Below, one piece after another: positions 25,754-34,318 of a stretch of 64,000 nt of DNA. A model generated the notes under the pieces. That model worked only from the letters and a program-made list of their open reading frames with translations, had not been told where the DNA came from and did not search any database. Within the stretch, counting starts at the first letter, position 1, and each line of letters starts with the position of its first letter. This stretch comes from Streptomyces griseus (GTDB lineage Bacteria; Actinomycetota; Actinomycetes; Streptomycetales; Streptomycetaceae), in contig NZ_UAVD01000024.1 of NCBI RefSeq assembly GCF_900460065.1, positions 310,001 to 374,000 of the forward strand. The letters run 5' to 3'. The position numbers and the translations under genes were made by a program.

Positions 25754-26230
25754 TCAGCCGTCCTGGGGCACCGGCTCCAACCGCCACCACTGGAACGGGG
25801 AGTCGGTGTCCTCCCACTGCTGGACCGTGCCCCCGGCGGCGGTGGAACGGTCGGCGACCTCCATGACGAGGCCGCTGACGAAACTCACCAGCGTCACCGT
25901 CCCGGGAGCCTCCGGGTGCTGCTCGATCAGCCACTCCTGGGCGCCGAAGTTGTTGGCCTTCCACTGCTGGATCCGGGTGCCGTTCTCCGTGGCGGCGCCC
26001 GCCACGTCCAAGCGCTTCCCGCTGTGCTCGTTGACCAGGTGGAAGAGGGCCGCGCCCTCGTGCACCGGGGCCAGCCGCCACACCTGCGAAGCCGTTCCGT
26101 CGTCCGCGCCCTGCTGGACCCGGGCCCCGCTGCCCCTGGCCGCGCCGTACACCTCCAGCACCAGCTTGCTGCCGACGTTGCGCAGGCGGTACGCGCCCGC
26201 CTCGACGACGGGCGCGAGTTCGCCGCTCAT
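25754..26230 (-). CDS. Ricin-type beta-trefoil lectin domain protein, non-secreted
   Basis: A 158-residue single beta-trefoil lectin. The three subdomains each show the QxW pattern or its remnant: RVQQGADDGTASQVWRLAP, RIQQWKANNFGAQEWLIE and VQQWEDTDSPFQWWRLEP. Ricin-type lectins bind galactosyl or other glycans. There is no signal peptide or membrane segment, so it appears cytosolic or leaves by an unusual route. ATG 26230 is chosen because GGGGAG sits 9 bp upstream; an in-frame ATG at 26239 directly abuts that sequence. Confidence 0.82.
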   Translation of the reverse strand: MSGELAPVVEAGAYRLRNVGSKLVLEVYGAARGSGARVQQGADDGTASQVWRLAPVHEGAALFHLVNEHSGKRLDVAGAATENGTRIQQWKANNFGAQEWLIEQHPEAPGTVTLVSFVSGLVMEVADRSTAAGGTVQQWEDTDSPFQWWRLEPVPQDG

Positions 26231-26309
26231 GTTCCCCATCTCCCCGCTTCGACCTGTGTCGCGGTAGTGCCGTACCGCGGTGCCGCTGTTGCGCCGCCGG
26301 CGCGCGGCT

Positions 26310-26352
26310 GACGACGGCGCCCCCACCGTGATGCGGTGGGGGCGCCGTCGTC
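26310..26352 (-). terminator. Hairpin terminator of the aldo/keto reductase gene
   Basis: A perfect 18-bp stem (26310-26327 with 26335-26352) and a 7-nt loop, 8 bp past the reductase stop codon. Confidence 0.8.
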
Positions 26353-26359
26353 GGGACGC

Positions 26360-27196
26360 TCAGGCGCCGACGCTGAACTCCGCCGGGTCGGGGCCGATCC
26401 GCTTGCCCTCGTCCAGGGCCGCGAAGGCGGCGAGGTCGTCGGCGTCCAGCTCGAAGTCGAACACGTCCAGGTTCTCCTTGATCCGCGACGGGGTCACGGA
26501 CTTCGGAATCACGATGTTGCCGGTCTGGAGGTGCCAGCGCAGCACCGCCTGGGCGGGCGTACGGCCGTGCTTCTGGGCGACGGCGACGACCGTCGGCACC
26601 TCCAGCAGGCCCTTGCCCTGGCCCAGCGGCGACCACGCCTCGGTGGCGATGCCGTGCTCGGCGTGGAAGGCGCGGAGCTCGGCCTGCTGGAGCTGGGGGT
26701 GCAGTTCGATCTGGTTGACGGCCGGCACCACGGAGGTCTCGGCGAGCAGCCGCTTCAGGTACTCGGGGTGGAAGTTCGACACGCCGATGGCCTTCGCACG
26801 GCCGTCGGCGAGGATCTTCTCGAACGCCCGGTAGGTGTCGGTGTACGCGTCCTTCACCGGGATCGGCCAGTGGATGAGGTAGAGGTCGACGTAGTCCAGA
26901 CCGAGCTTGTCCAGCGAGGCGTCGATGGCGCGCAGGGTGCTGTCGTGTCCCTGGTCGCTGTTCCACAGCTTCGTGGTGACGAAAAGCTCGTCACGGGCGA
27001 CGCCGGAGGCGGCGATGGCCTTGCCGGTGCCGGTCTCGTTCTCGTAGATCGCGGCGGTGTCGATGCTCCGGTACCCGGTCTCGATGGCCGTGGCGACCGC
27101 CTTCTCCGCCTCGTCGTCCGGCACCTGCCAGACACCGAAACCGAGCTGCGGCATGTCGACGCCGTTGTTGAGGGTGATGGAGGGGACCTGGCTCAC
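26360..27196 (-). CDS. Aldo/keto reductase
   Basis: A 278-residue NADPH-dependent aldo/keto reductase, full length for the AKR5-like group (2,5-diketo-D-gluconate reductase type). The catalytic tetrad is visible: Asp and Tyr in SIDTAAIYENE, Lys in VTTKLWNSD and His in YLIHWPIP. The NADPH pocket follows as VIPKSVTPSRIKENLDVFDFEL. It reduces carbonyls to alcohols in the cytosol; physiological substrate unknown. It is monocistronic with a strong terminator. Confidence 0.92.
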   Translation of the reverse strand: MSQVPSITLNNGVDMPQLGFGVWQVPDDEAEKAVATAIETGYRSIDTAAIYENETGTGKAIAASGVARDELFVTTKLWNSDQGHDSTLRAIDASLDKLGLDYVDLYLIHWPIPVKDAYTDTYRAFEKILADGRAKAIGVSNFHPEYLKRLLAETSVVPAVNQIELHPQLQQAELRAFHAEHGIATEAWSPLGQGKGLLEVPTVVAVAQKHGRTPAQAVLRWHLQTGNIVIPKSVTPSRIKENLDVFDFELDADDLAAFAALDEGKRIGPDPAEFSVGA

Positions 27197-27328
27197 GAGC
27201 GATCGATCCTAACGTCGTCGGTTGTTGACTCCCCACGACAACGCCCGGGCGAGCCCGAGCATTCCCGCCCCCGTCCGGCAGCCTCGACCGGCTCGCCGCG
27301 TCGCGGGCCGGACGAGATTTTGCGGACA

Positions 27329-27341
27329 CGACAGGGCCTAG
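27329..27341. repeat. Fragment related to the palindromic repeat end
   Basis: The 13-bp CGACAGGGCCTAG is identical to the right end of the repeat copy at 23715-23777, without the other arm. It contains the TAG stop codon of the acyl-CoA ligase gene. It may be a decayed copy or chance. Confidence 0.35.
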
Positions 27342-29167
27342 TGGTACAGGGCGTCGACCTCGACCGCGTACGCCGTCTCGATCGCCTTGCGCTTCAGCTT
27401 CAGCGAGGGCGTCAGCAGCCCCGTCTCCTCGGTGAACGGATGCGCCAGGATCCGGAACGTACGGATCGACTCGGCCTGGGACACCGCCGTGTTGGCGGCC
27501 ACCACCGCCCGGCGGACCTCCATCTCCAGGTCCGGGTCCCGCACCAGCTCGGCCGGGCCGAGCGGGGTGCGGCCCTGCATCGACAGCCAGTGGTCCACGG
27601 ACTCCTGGTCGACGGTGACGAGCGCCGCGATGTACGGGCGGTCGTTGCCGACGACGATGCACTGCGCCACCAGCGGGTGCGCCCGTACGCGTTCCTCCAG
27701 ACCGGCCGGGGAGACGCTCTTGCCGCCGGACGTCACCAGGATCTCCTTCTTCCGCCCGGTGATCGTCAGATAGCCGTCCTCGTCCAGCGAACCGAGGTCC
27801 CCGGTGGCGAGCCAGCCGTCCCGCAACACCGTCCGGGTGGCCCCGGGGTTGCCCAGATAGCCGGAGAAGACGTTCGGCCCGTGCACCCACACCTCCCCGT
27901 CGTCCGCGATGTGCACCGAGGTGCCGGGGATGGGCTGGCCGACCGTGCCGTACCGGGTGCGCTCGGGAGGGTTCGCCGTCGCGGCGGCGGTCGACTCGGT
28001 GAGCCCGTACCCCTCGAAGACACTCACCCCGGCGCCCGCGAAGAACAGTCCGAGCCGGCGGTCCATGCCCGAACCGCCCGACATCGCGTGCCGGACCCGG
28101 CCGCCCATCGCGTCGCGGACCTTCTTGTAGACGACCTTGTCGAAGAACTGGTGCTGCATCCGCAGCCCGGCCGAGGGACCGGGGCCGGCCCCGAACGCCT
28201 TCTGCTCCAGGGCCTCCGCGTACTTCACCGCGATGTCGACGGCCTTGTCGAACGGCCCGGCCCTGCCCTCCGCCTCGGCCTTGCGCCGGGCCCCGTTGAA
28301 CACCTTCTCGAAGATGTACGGCACCGCCAGGATGAACGTCGGCCGGAACGTCACCAGGTCCGGCATCAGCGCGTTCGCGGACAGCTCCGGCTGATGCCCG
28401 AGCTTGACCCGGCCACGGACCGCGGCGATCTCGACCATCCGTCCGAAGACATGGGCCAGCGGCAGGAAGAGGAGGGTGGCCGCCTCGTCACCGGGCTTGG
28501 AGTGGAACACCGGCTCCCAGCGCGTGACCATCGTGTCGCTCTCGAACATGAAGCTCGCGTGGGTGATCACGCACCCTTTGGGGCGGCCCGTCGTCCCCGA
28601 GGTGTAGATGACGGTCGCCACGGAGTCGGGTGTCACCGCGCGACGGTGCCGCTGCACCACCTCGTCGTCGATGTCCGCGCCCGCTCCGAACAGCTCGTCC
28701 ACCGCCCCGGCGTCCAGCTGCCAGAGCCGCTTCAGGCGCGGCAGCCGGTCGATCACCGAGCCGACGGTCATCGCGTGGTCCTCGTGCTCGACCATCACCG
28801 CCACCGCCTCGGCGTCGTGCAGCATCCACAGGACCTGCTCGGCGGAGGAGGTCGGGTAGACCGGCACCGACTGGGCCCCGACGGTCCAGAGCGCGAAGTC
28901 GAAGATCGTCCACTCGTAGCGGGTACGGGACATCAGGGCGACCCGGTCGCCGAACCGCACCCCGTGCGCGATCAGACCCTTGGCCAGCGCCAGCACCTGA
29001 TCGCGGAACTCCGCAGAGGTCACATCACGCCACTGGCCCCCGGCGTCCTTGCGGCCGAGCGCGACGCGGTGCGGATCGTCCTCCGCGTAGTCGAAGACCA
29101 CATCGGCCAGACCGCCGACCTGAGGCGCCGCCGGCATCGGTGGGACAGTGAAATCGCGCAATGACAT
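27338..29167 (-). CDS. Long-chain fatty-acid-CoA ligase (AMP-forming)
   Basis: A 609-residue ANL-superfamily ligase of the FadD15-like class that activates long-chain fatty acids via acyl-AMP to acyl-CoA. The AMP-binding P-loop is VIYTSGTTGRPKGC (about 183-196), followed by FEGYGLTESTAAAT, the hinge region WLATGDLGSLDEDGYLTITGRKKEILVTSGGK and a C-terminal Lys region (LTPSLKLKRKAIE). ATG 29167 has GAGGAG just upstream. Its TAG stop lies in the repeat-like CCTAG at 27337-27341. Confidence 0.92.
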   Translation of the reverse strand: MSLRDFTVPPMPAAPQVGGLADVVFDYAEDDPHRVALGRKDAGGQWRDVTSAEFRDQVLALAKGLIAHGVRFGDRVALMSRTRYEWTIFDFALWTVGAQSVPVYPTSSAEQVLWMLHDAEAVAVMVEHEDHAMTVGSVIDRLPRLKRLWQLDAGAVDELFGAGADIDDEVVQRHRRAVTPDSVATVIYTSGTTGRPKGCVITHASFMFESDTMVTRWEPVFHSKPGDEAATLLFLPLAHVFGRMVEIAAVRGRVKLGHQPELSANALMPDLVTFRPTFILAVPYIFEKVFNGARRKAEAEGRAGPFDKAVDIAVKYAEALEQKAFGAGPGPSAGLRMQHQFFDKVVYKKVRDAMGGRVRHAMSGGSGMDRRLGLFFAGAGVSVFEGYGLTESTAAATANPPERTRYGTVGQPIPGTSVHIADDGEVWVHGPNVFSGYLGNPGATRTVLRDGWLATGDLGSLDEDGYLTITGRKKEILVTSGGKSVSPAGLEERVRAHPLVAQCIVVGNDRPYIAALVTVDQESVDHWLSMQGRTPLGPAELVRDPDLEMEVRRAVVAANTAVSQAESIRTFRILAHPFTEETGLLTPSLKLKRKAIETAYAVEVDALYH

Positions 29168-29644
<477 letters not shown>

Positions 29645-30538
29645 CTAAGGCCCTTCCCCGACGCTGGTCCCGCGATGCAGCCGGTCGCCGCCCGCCAGGA
29701 TCGCGGAGGCCAGCGCGTCGGCCGCCTCCTGGGCCGCGCCCCGGCGGTTCCCGTGCAGCAGGACGAAGTCGACGCCGCCGAGCTCCGGCAGCCCCGACCG
29801 GGCCGGCACCGGCGCCAGCCCCGGCGGGATCATCCCCCGGGAGTGCGCCATCACCCCCAGGCCCGCCCGCGCCGCCGCGACCAGACCGCTCAGGCTCGTA
29901 CTCGTGCACGCGAGCCGCCAGGCCCGCCCGTGCTCCTCCAGCACCTCCAGGGCGCGGGCCCGGGTGATGGCCGGTGGCGGAAAGACGACCAGCGGCACGG
30001 GGCGCTCCGGATCGATCCGCAGCTGCGGCGCGCCGATCCACTCCAGCGCGTCCCGCCACATCAGCTCGCCGTGGGTGTCACCGGTCCGCCGCTTGGCCAG
30101 CACGAGATCCAGCCGGCCCGCGGCGAGCTGCCGGTGCAGTGTCCCGGACAGCTCCACGGTGAGCTGGAGCTCGACCTCCGGATGGTCACGGCGGAAGGAC
30201 TCCAGGATCTCGGGGAGCCGGGTCAGCACGAAGTCCTCGGAGGCCCCGAACCGCAGCCGGCCGCGCAGCCGGGTGCCCGCGAAGAACGCGGCGGCCCGCT
30301 CGTGCGCCGACAGGATCGACCTCGCGAAGCCGAGCATCGCCTCACCGTCCTCGGTGAGGTCGACCCGATGGGTGTCCCGGGTGAACAGCTGCCGCCCCGC
30401 CGCCCCCTCCAGCCGCCGCACGTGCTGGCTGACCGTGGACTGGCGGATCCCGAGCCTGCGCGCGGCCTGGGTGAAGCTCAGGGTCTGGGCCACGGCGAGG
30501 AAGGTCCGCAGGTGGGTGGGGTCGTACGGGGCGTCCAT
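29645..30538 (-). CDS. LysR-family regulator of the adjacent BASS transporter
   Basis: A 297-residue LysR regulator: N-terminal helix-turn-helix HLRTFLAVAQTLSFTQAARRLGIRQSTVSQHVRRLEG, then the effector domain. It diverges from a BASS-family transporter gene across a 218-bp region. This is a common actinobacterial pair in which LysR controls the transporter. Its TAG stop lies within the end of a palindromic repeat. Confidence 0.88.
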   Translation of the reverse strand: MDAPYDPTHLRTFLAVAQTLSFTQAARRLGIRQSTVSQHVRRLEGAAGRQLFTRDTHRVDLTEDGEAMLGFARSILSAHERAAAFFAGTRLRGRLRFGASEDFVLTRLPEILESFRRDHPEVELQLTVELSGTLHRQLAAGRLDLVLAKRRTGDTHGELMWRDALEWIGAPQLRIDPERPVPLVVFPPPAITRARALEVLEEHGRAWRLACTSTSLSGLVAAARAGLGVMAHSRGMIPPGLAPVPARSGLPELGGVDFVLLHGNRRGAAQEAADALASAILAGGDRLHRGTSVGEGP

Positions 30539-30756
30539 GGGCCCACGTTATCGGGATCGGTGATGACAGTCAGAGCGGTATACGTGATTCCCGATGAGGC
30601 CGATCGGGAGCAGGATGGACGTCGACCCCGGGCCGCGCCCGAGCCCCTGGGCCGCGCCCGAGCCCCTGGGCCGCGCCCGAGCCCCCCGGGCCGCGCGCGC
30701 ACGCCCGGATTGCTGTCCGCCCGGCACGGCGGGCCGACCCCTGGAGACCCGATCAG
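30539..30756. promoter_or_regulatory. LysR/BASS divergent control region
   Basis: Contains 7-bp inverted arms ATCGGGA (30550-30556) and TCCCGAT (30589-30595), 32 bp apart, around GGTATAC; this is a candidate LysR site. Nearer the transporter is a three-copy 19-bp tandem repeat (30630-30686). Confidence 0.4.
30630..30686. repeat. 19-bp tandem repeat, three copies
   Basis: Units of GGGCCGCGCCCGAGCCCCT at 30630, 30649 and 30668, the last ending in C. They lie in the leader of the BASS transporter gene. Confidence 0.85.
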
Positions 30757-31800
30757 ATGACCCGCCGCATCCCGAGACCGCCGTCCTGGCTGCCGGTCGA
30801 CGCCTACATCCTGGCGCTGGCGGCGACCGTGGCCCTCGCGGCGCTGCTGCCCGCCCGGGGAACCGCCGCCGACGTGGCGGGCGGGGCCTCCACCGGCGCG
30901 GTCTCCCTGCTGTTCTTCCTCTACGGGGCGCGGCTCTCCACGGCCGAGGCGCTGGACGGCCTCAAGCACTGGCGACTCCACCTCACCGTCCTGGCCTGCA
31001 CCTTCGTCGTCTTCCCGCTGCTGGGGCTGGCGAGCGGCGGGCTGGTGCCGTACGTGCTGACGCCCGAGCTCCAGGCGGGCTTCCTCTTCCTGTGCCTGGT
31101 CCCCTCGACGATCCAGTCCTCCATCGCCTTCACCTCGATCGCCCGGGGCAACGTGCCCGCCGCGATCTGCGCCGGGTCCTTCTCCAGCCTCGCCGGGATC
31201 CTCGTGACCCCACTGCTCGCCGCCCTGCTGCTCGGTTCGACCGGGGGCGGGTTCTCGGCGGACGCGCTGGTGAAGATCGTGCTCCAACTGCTCGTCCCGT
31301 TCCTCGCCGGACAGCTGCTGCGCCGCTGGGTCGGCGGTTTCCTCACCCGGCACAAGAGGGTTCTCGGCCTGGTCGACCGGGGGTCGATCCTGCTCGTCGT
31401 CTACACCGCGTTCAGCGAGGGGATGGTCGCCGGCGTCTGGCACCGGATCACCCCCGCCCGGCTCGGCGCGCTGCTCGCCGCCGAGGCGGTCCTGCTGGCG
31501 CTGATGCTCACCCTGAGCTGGTACGGGGCGCGGCGGCTCGGCTTCGACCGGGCGGACCGGATCGCCATCCAGTTCGCCGGTTCGAAGAAGAGTCTGGCGG
31601 CCGGGCTGCCGATGGCGACCGTGATCTTCGGTGCGCACGCGAGCCTCGCCGTGCTGCCGCTGATGGTCTTCCACCAGATGCAGCTGATGGTCTGCGCGGT
31701 GATCGCCAAACGCCGCGCCCGCGACCCCGAGCCGCCGCCGGACCCGGCTGATTCCGCTTCCGGGGCGCTGTCGGACCCAGCGGTTACGGTGGGCCGGTAG
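30757..31800 (+). CDS. Bile acid:sodium symporter (BASS/YfeH-like) family transporter
   Basis: A 347-residue integral membrane protein with about nine or ten hydrophobic helices. Family signatures include LFFLYGARLSTAEALDGLKHWRLH, LCLVPSTIQSSIAFTSIARGNVPAA and AIQFAGSKKSLAAGLPMATVIFG. BASS/SBF_like proteins import organic anions with sodium; the substrate is unknown. Its stop codon is the TAG inside the first of four CCGGTAG repeats. Confidence 0.88.
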   Translation: MTRRIPRPPSWLPVDAYILALAATVALAALLPARGTAADVAGGASTGAVSLLFFLYGARLSTAEALDGLKHWRLHLTVLACTFVVFPLLGLASGGLVPYVLTPELQAGFLFLCLVPSTIQSSIAFTSIARGNVPAAICAGSFSSLAGILVTPLLAALLLGSTGGGFSADALVKIVLQLLVPFLAGQLLRRWVGGFLTRHKRVLGLVDRGSILLVVYTAFSEGMVAGVWHRITPARLGALLAAEAVLLALMLTLSWYGARRLGFDRADRIAIQFAGSKKSLAAGLPMATVIFGAHASLAVLPLMVFHQMQLMVCAVIAKRRARDPEPPPDPADSASGALSDPAVTVGR

Positions 31801-31821
31801 CCGGTAGCCGGTAGCCGGTAG
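31794..31821. repeat. 7-bp tandem repeat across a stop codon
   Basis: Four copies of CCGGTAG followed by a partial CCG. The first copy holds the BASS transporter TAG; the array lies just before the helix-hairpin-helix gene. Confidence 0.88.
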
Positions 31822-31840
31822 CCGACAGCGAGGAAGCGCC

Positions 31841-32056
31841 ATGAGTGACGAACCCGGTACGCCCGCCGACGACTTTCCGCACGGGGCGGGCCATCCCGCC
31901 CGGGGCGCCCTGCGGGCGGCGGGCTACACCCGCCTCGCCCAGCTCACGACCGTGACCGCGGCGGAGGTGCTCGCGCTGCACGGGGTCGGCCCGAAGGCGA
32001 TCGGGGTCCTGCGCGAAGCGCTGGCCGCCGAGGGGCTGGCCTTCGCGGGGGAGTGA
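31841..32056 (+). CDS. Small helix-hairpin-helix protein
   Basis: A 71-residue protein with one helix-hairpin-helix motif (LHGVGPKAIGVLREALAAEG). It resembles the small DNA-binding-like proteins related to the RNA polymerase alpha C-terminal domain. The preceding helices (ALRAAGYTRLAQLTTVTAAEVLAL) fit that fold. DNA binding is likely but unproven. ATG 31841 has AGGAAG about 5 bp upstream. It is 40 bp downstream of the BASS gene and probably co-transcribed. Confidence 0.78.
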   Translation: MSDEPGTPADDFPHGAGHPARGALRAAGYTRLAQLTTVTAAEVLALHGVGPKAIGVLREALAAEGLAFAGE

Positions 32057-32104
32057 GGCCGGTGCGCCCCGGGTCTTCCGGCCGGAGCGCACCCCCGGCG
32101 CGCC

Positions 32105-32953
32105 TCAGCCCCGGCGTACCGCCGCCTCCAACGCGATCCGGTGCTCACCGGCGTACACGTTCATCGAGGGGCCGCGCAGGAAGCCGACCAGCGTCAGTCC
32201 GCTCTCCGCCGCCAGGTCCACGGCCAGCGACGAGGGCGCCGAGACCGCCGCGAGCACCGGGATCCCCGCCATCACGGCCTTCTGCGCCAGCTCGAACGAG
32301 GCCCGCCCCGACACCAGCAGAACGGCCCGCGACAGGGGCAGCCGGTGGTCCGTCAGCGCCCGGCCCACCAGCTTGTCGACCGCGTTGTGCCGGCCGACGT
32401 CCTCGCGGACGTCCAGAAGCTCGCCCTCCTCGGAGAACAGGGCGGCCGCGTGCAGGCCCCCTGTCCGGTCGAACACCCGCTGCGCGGCCCGCAACCGGTC
32501 CGGGAGGGCGGACAGCAGCTCCGGAGTCACCCGCACCGGGGGAGCGTCGGACACCGGGTGCCGGGTCGTGGTGCGTACCGCGTCCAGGCTGGCCTTGCCG
32601 CACAGGCCGCACGAGGAGGTGGTGTAGACGTTCCGCTCCAGGGTGATGTCGGGGACCCGGACCCCGGGCGCGAGCTTCACGTCCACCACGTTGTAGCTGT
32701 TCACCCCGTCCGCCGTCGCCCCGGCGCAGTAGACGATCGACTGCACCTCGTCCGCCTCGGCGATCACCCCCTCGCTGACGAGGAAGCCCGCCGCCAGTGC
32801 GAAATCGTCGCCCGGCGTACGCATGGTGATGGCCAGCGGCCGGCCGTTCAGGCGGATCTCCAGAGGCTCCTCCGCCACCAGGGTGTCCGCGCGGGAGGAG
32901 ACGGCACCGTCGCGGATGCGGAGGGTGCGGCGGCGCTCGGTGGCCCGTCCCAT
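32105..32953 (-). CDS. fdhD: FdhD, formate dehydrogenase accessory sulfurtransferase
   Basis: A 282-residue FdhD. It moves sulfur from cysteine desulfurase IscS to the molybdenum cofactor of formate dehydrogenase, which needs it for activity. The sulfur-carrying pair is SCGLCGKAS (Cys115, Cys118), and [17 protein letters not shown] and [15 protein letters not shown] are the cofactor-binding signatures. ATG 32953 ([16 protein letters not shown]) fits the family start; a longer frame to 33061 adds unrelated residues. No formate dehydrogenase gene is in the window. Confidence 0.93.
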   Translation of the reverse strand: MGRATERRRTLRIRDGAVSSRADTLVAEEPLEIRLNGRPLAITMRTPGDDFALAAGFLVSEGVIAEADEVQSIVYCAGATADGVNSYNVVDVKLAPGVRVPDITLERNVYTTSSCGLCGKASLDAVRTTTRHPVSDAPPVRVTPELLSALPDRLRAAQRVFDRTGGLHAAALFSEEGELLDVREDVGRHNAVDKLVGRALTDHRLPLSRAVLLVSGRASFELAQKAVMAGIPVLAAVSAPSSLAVDLAAESGLTLVGFLRGPSMNVYAGEHRIALEAAVRRG

Positions 32954-33197
32954 GGATGTGAACCCCGATTCTGTCCGTGTGCGATGGCTTCTGTCCGGGT
33001 GGGCGAAGCCGGAACCCGTCCCCGTCATTGTCCGGCACCCGCACCGGCGTGTCGCCGCCACGGCCGCACCACGCTGACCAGGCTGTTGTCAATGCTCCAA
33101 CGTGTGGGCCGGTTTCCTGTGGGATCACGTGCCCCCGTACCCGGCGGTAGCGACCAAGACTGGATGTTTCCTGCCCCACCCGACGATGGGAACCCGT

Positions 33198-34157
33198 ATG
33201 ACCGGCTCACGTGTCGTGGCGCTCGGCCACTACCAGCCCGCCAAGGTGCTCACCAACGACGACCTGGCGGCCATGGTCGACACGAGCGACGAGTGGATCA
33301 CCAGCAGGGTCGGCATCAAGACCCGCCATGTGGGTGGCCCGGACGAGCCGGTGGACGAGATGGCCGCGCACGCGGGAGCCAAGGCGCTGGCCGCGGCCGG
33401 GCTGGCGCCCTCGGACATCGATCTGGTCCTGGTCGCCACCTCCACCGCGATCGACCGGTCCCCGAGCATGTCCGCGCGGGTCGCGGCGCGGCTCGGCATG
33501 GGCTCGCCGGCCGTGATGGACATCAACGTGGTGTGCTCCGGCTTCACGCACGCGCTGGCCACCGCCGACCACACGATCCGGGCCGGAGCGGCGAGCCGGG
33601 CGCTGGTCATCGGCGCCGACAAGATGGCCGACATCGCGGACTGGACCGACCGCTCCACCTGCGTCCTGCTCGGCGACGGCGCGGGCGCGGCCGTCGTCAC
33701 CGCCGACCCGGCGGCCCCCGGGGCCCCCGGCGGGCCCGGCATCGGACCGGTGCTGTGGGGCTCCGTGCCGGAGATGGGCAACGCGGTCCGGATCGAGGGA
33801 ACGCCGCCGCGCTTCGCGCAGGAGGGCCAGTCCGTCTACCGCTGGGCCACCACCCAGCTCCCCCCGATCGCCCGCCGGGTCTGCGAGAAGGCCGGCATCG
33901 CCCCGGAGGACCTGGCGGCCGTCGTCCTGCACCAGGCCAATCTGCGGATCATCGAGCCGGTCGCCCGGAAGATCGGCGCGGTCAACGCCGTCATCGCCCG
34001 CGACGTGGTGGACTCCGGCAACACCTCGGCCGCCTCCATCCCGATGGCCCTGTCCAAGCTGGTCGAGCGCGGCGAGGTCGCCTCCGGCGCGCCCGTCCTC
34101 CTCTTCGGATTCGGCGGGAACCTCTCCTACGCGGGTCAGGTCATCCGCTGCCCGTGA
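33198..34157 (+). CDS. Beta-ketoacyl-ACP synthase III family protein
   Basis: A 319-residue thiolase-fold condensing enzyme. The FabH catalytic triad is complete: Cys in NVVCSGFTHA (about 113), His in VLHQANLRI (about 245) and Asn in DSGNTSAAS (about 275). FabH starts fatty acid chains by joining an acyl-CoA to malonyl-ACP. This copy is not next to fabD, acpP or fabF, so it is probably an accessory synthase. ATG 33198 has GGGA about 7 bp upstream; ATG 33186 is an alternative. It lies just before the ROK gene. Confidence 0.9.
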   Translation: MTGSRVVALGHYQPAKVLTNDDLAAMVDTSDEWITSRVGIKTRHVGGPDEPVDEMAAHAGAKALAAAGLAPSDIDLVLVATSTAIDRSPSMSARVAARLGMGSPAVMDINVVCSGFTHALATADHTIRAGAASRALVIGADKMADIADWTDRSTCVLLGDGAGAAVVTADPAAPGAPGGPGIGPVLWGSVPEMGNAVRIEGTPPRFAQEGQSVYRWATTQLPPIARRVCEKAGIAPEDLAAVVLHQANLRIIEPVARKIGAVNAVIARDVVDSGNTSAASIPMALSKLVERGEVASGAPVLLFGFGGNLSYAGQVIRCP

Positions 34158-34194
34158 CGCCCTCCCCGGCGTCCGCGTGAGCGCCGACCGAGGA

Positions 34195-34222
34195 CCTTTG
34201 TCCTGAGTGTGGAGAAAGTTGG
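34195..34222 (+). promoter_or_regulatory. Shared spaced motif upstream of the ROK gene
   Basis: CCTTTGTCCTG (34195-34205), then GTT beginning 23 bp after its first base within AAAGTT. The same 11-mer with the same 23-bp offset to GTT occurs upstream of the ThuA gene (41863). An AACTTCTTCCC stretch at 34238-34248 forms a partial dyad with GAAAGTT. It is a candidate ROK operator. Confidence 0.55.
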
Positions 34223-34318
34223 AGCGGATTCCTGCGCAACTTCTTCCCACTCCGGGCAAGCGCTGCTACGTTCCCCTCGAAAGCCCGACGGACTGGCCGA
34301 TGTGGCGGGGAGGGACGC

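Noticed and set aside
32061..32093. Hairpin between the helix-hairpin-helix gene and fdhD
   Set aside because: Only 7-bp outer arms with a long imperfect inside; too weak to call a terminator.
33072..33110. TTGACA-like sequence upstream of fdhD
   Set aside because: No acceptable -10 at 16-18 bp spacing was found.
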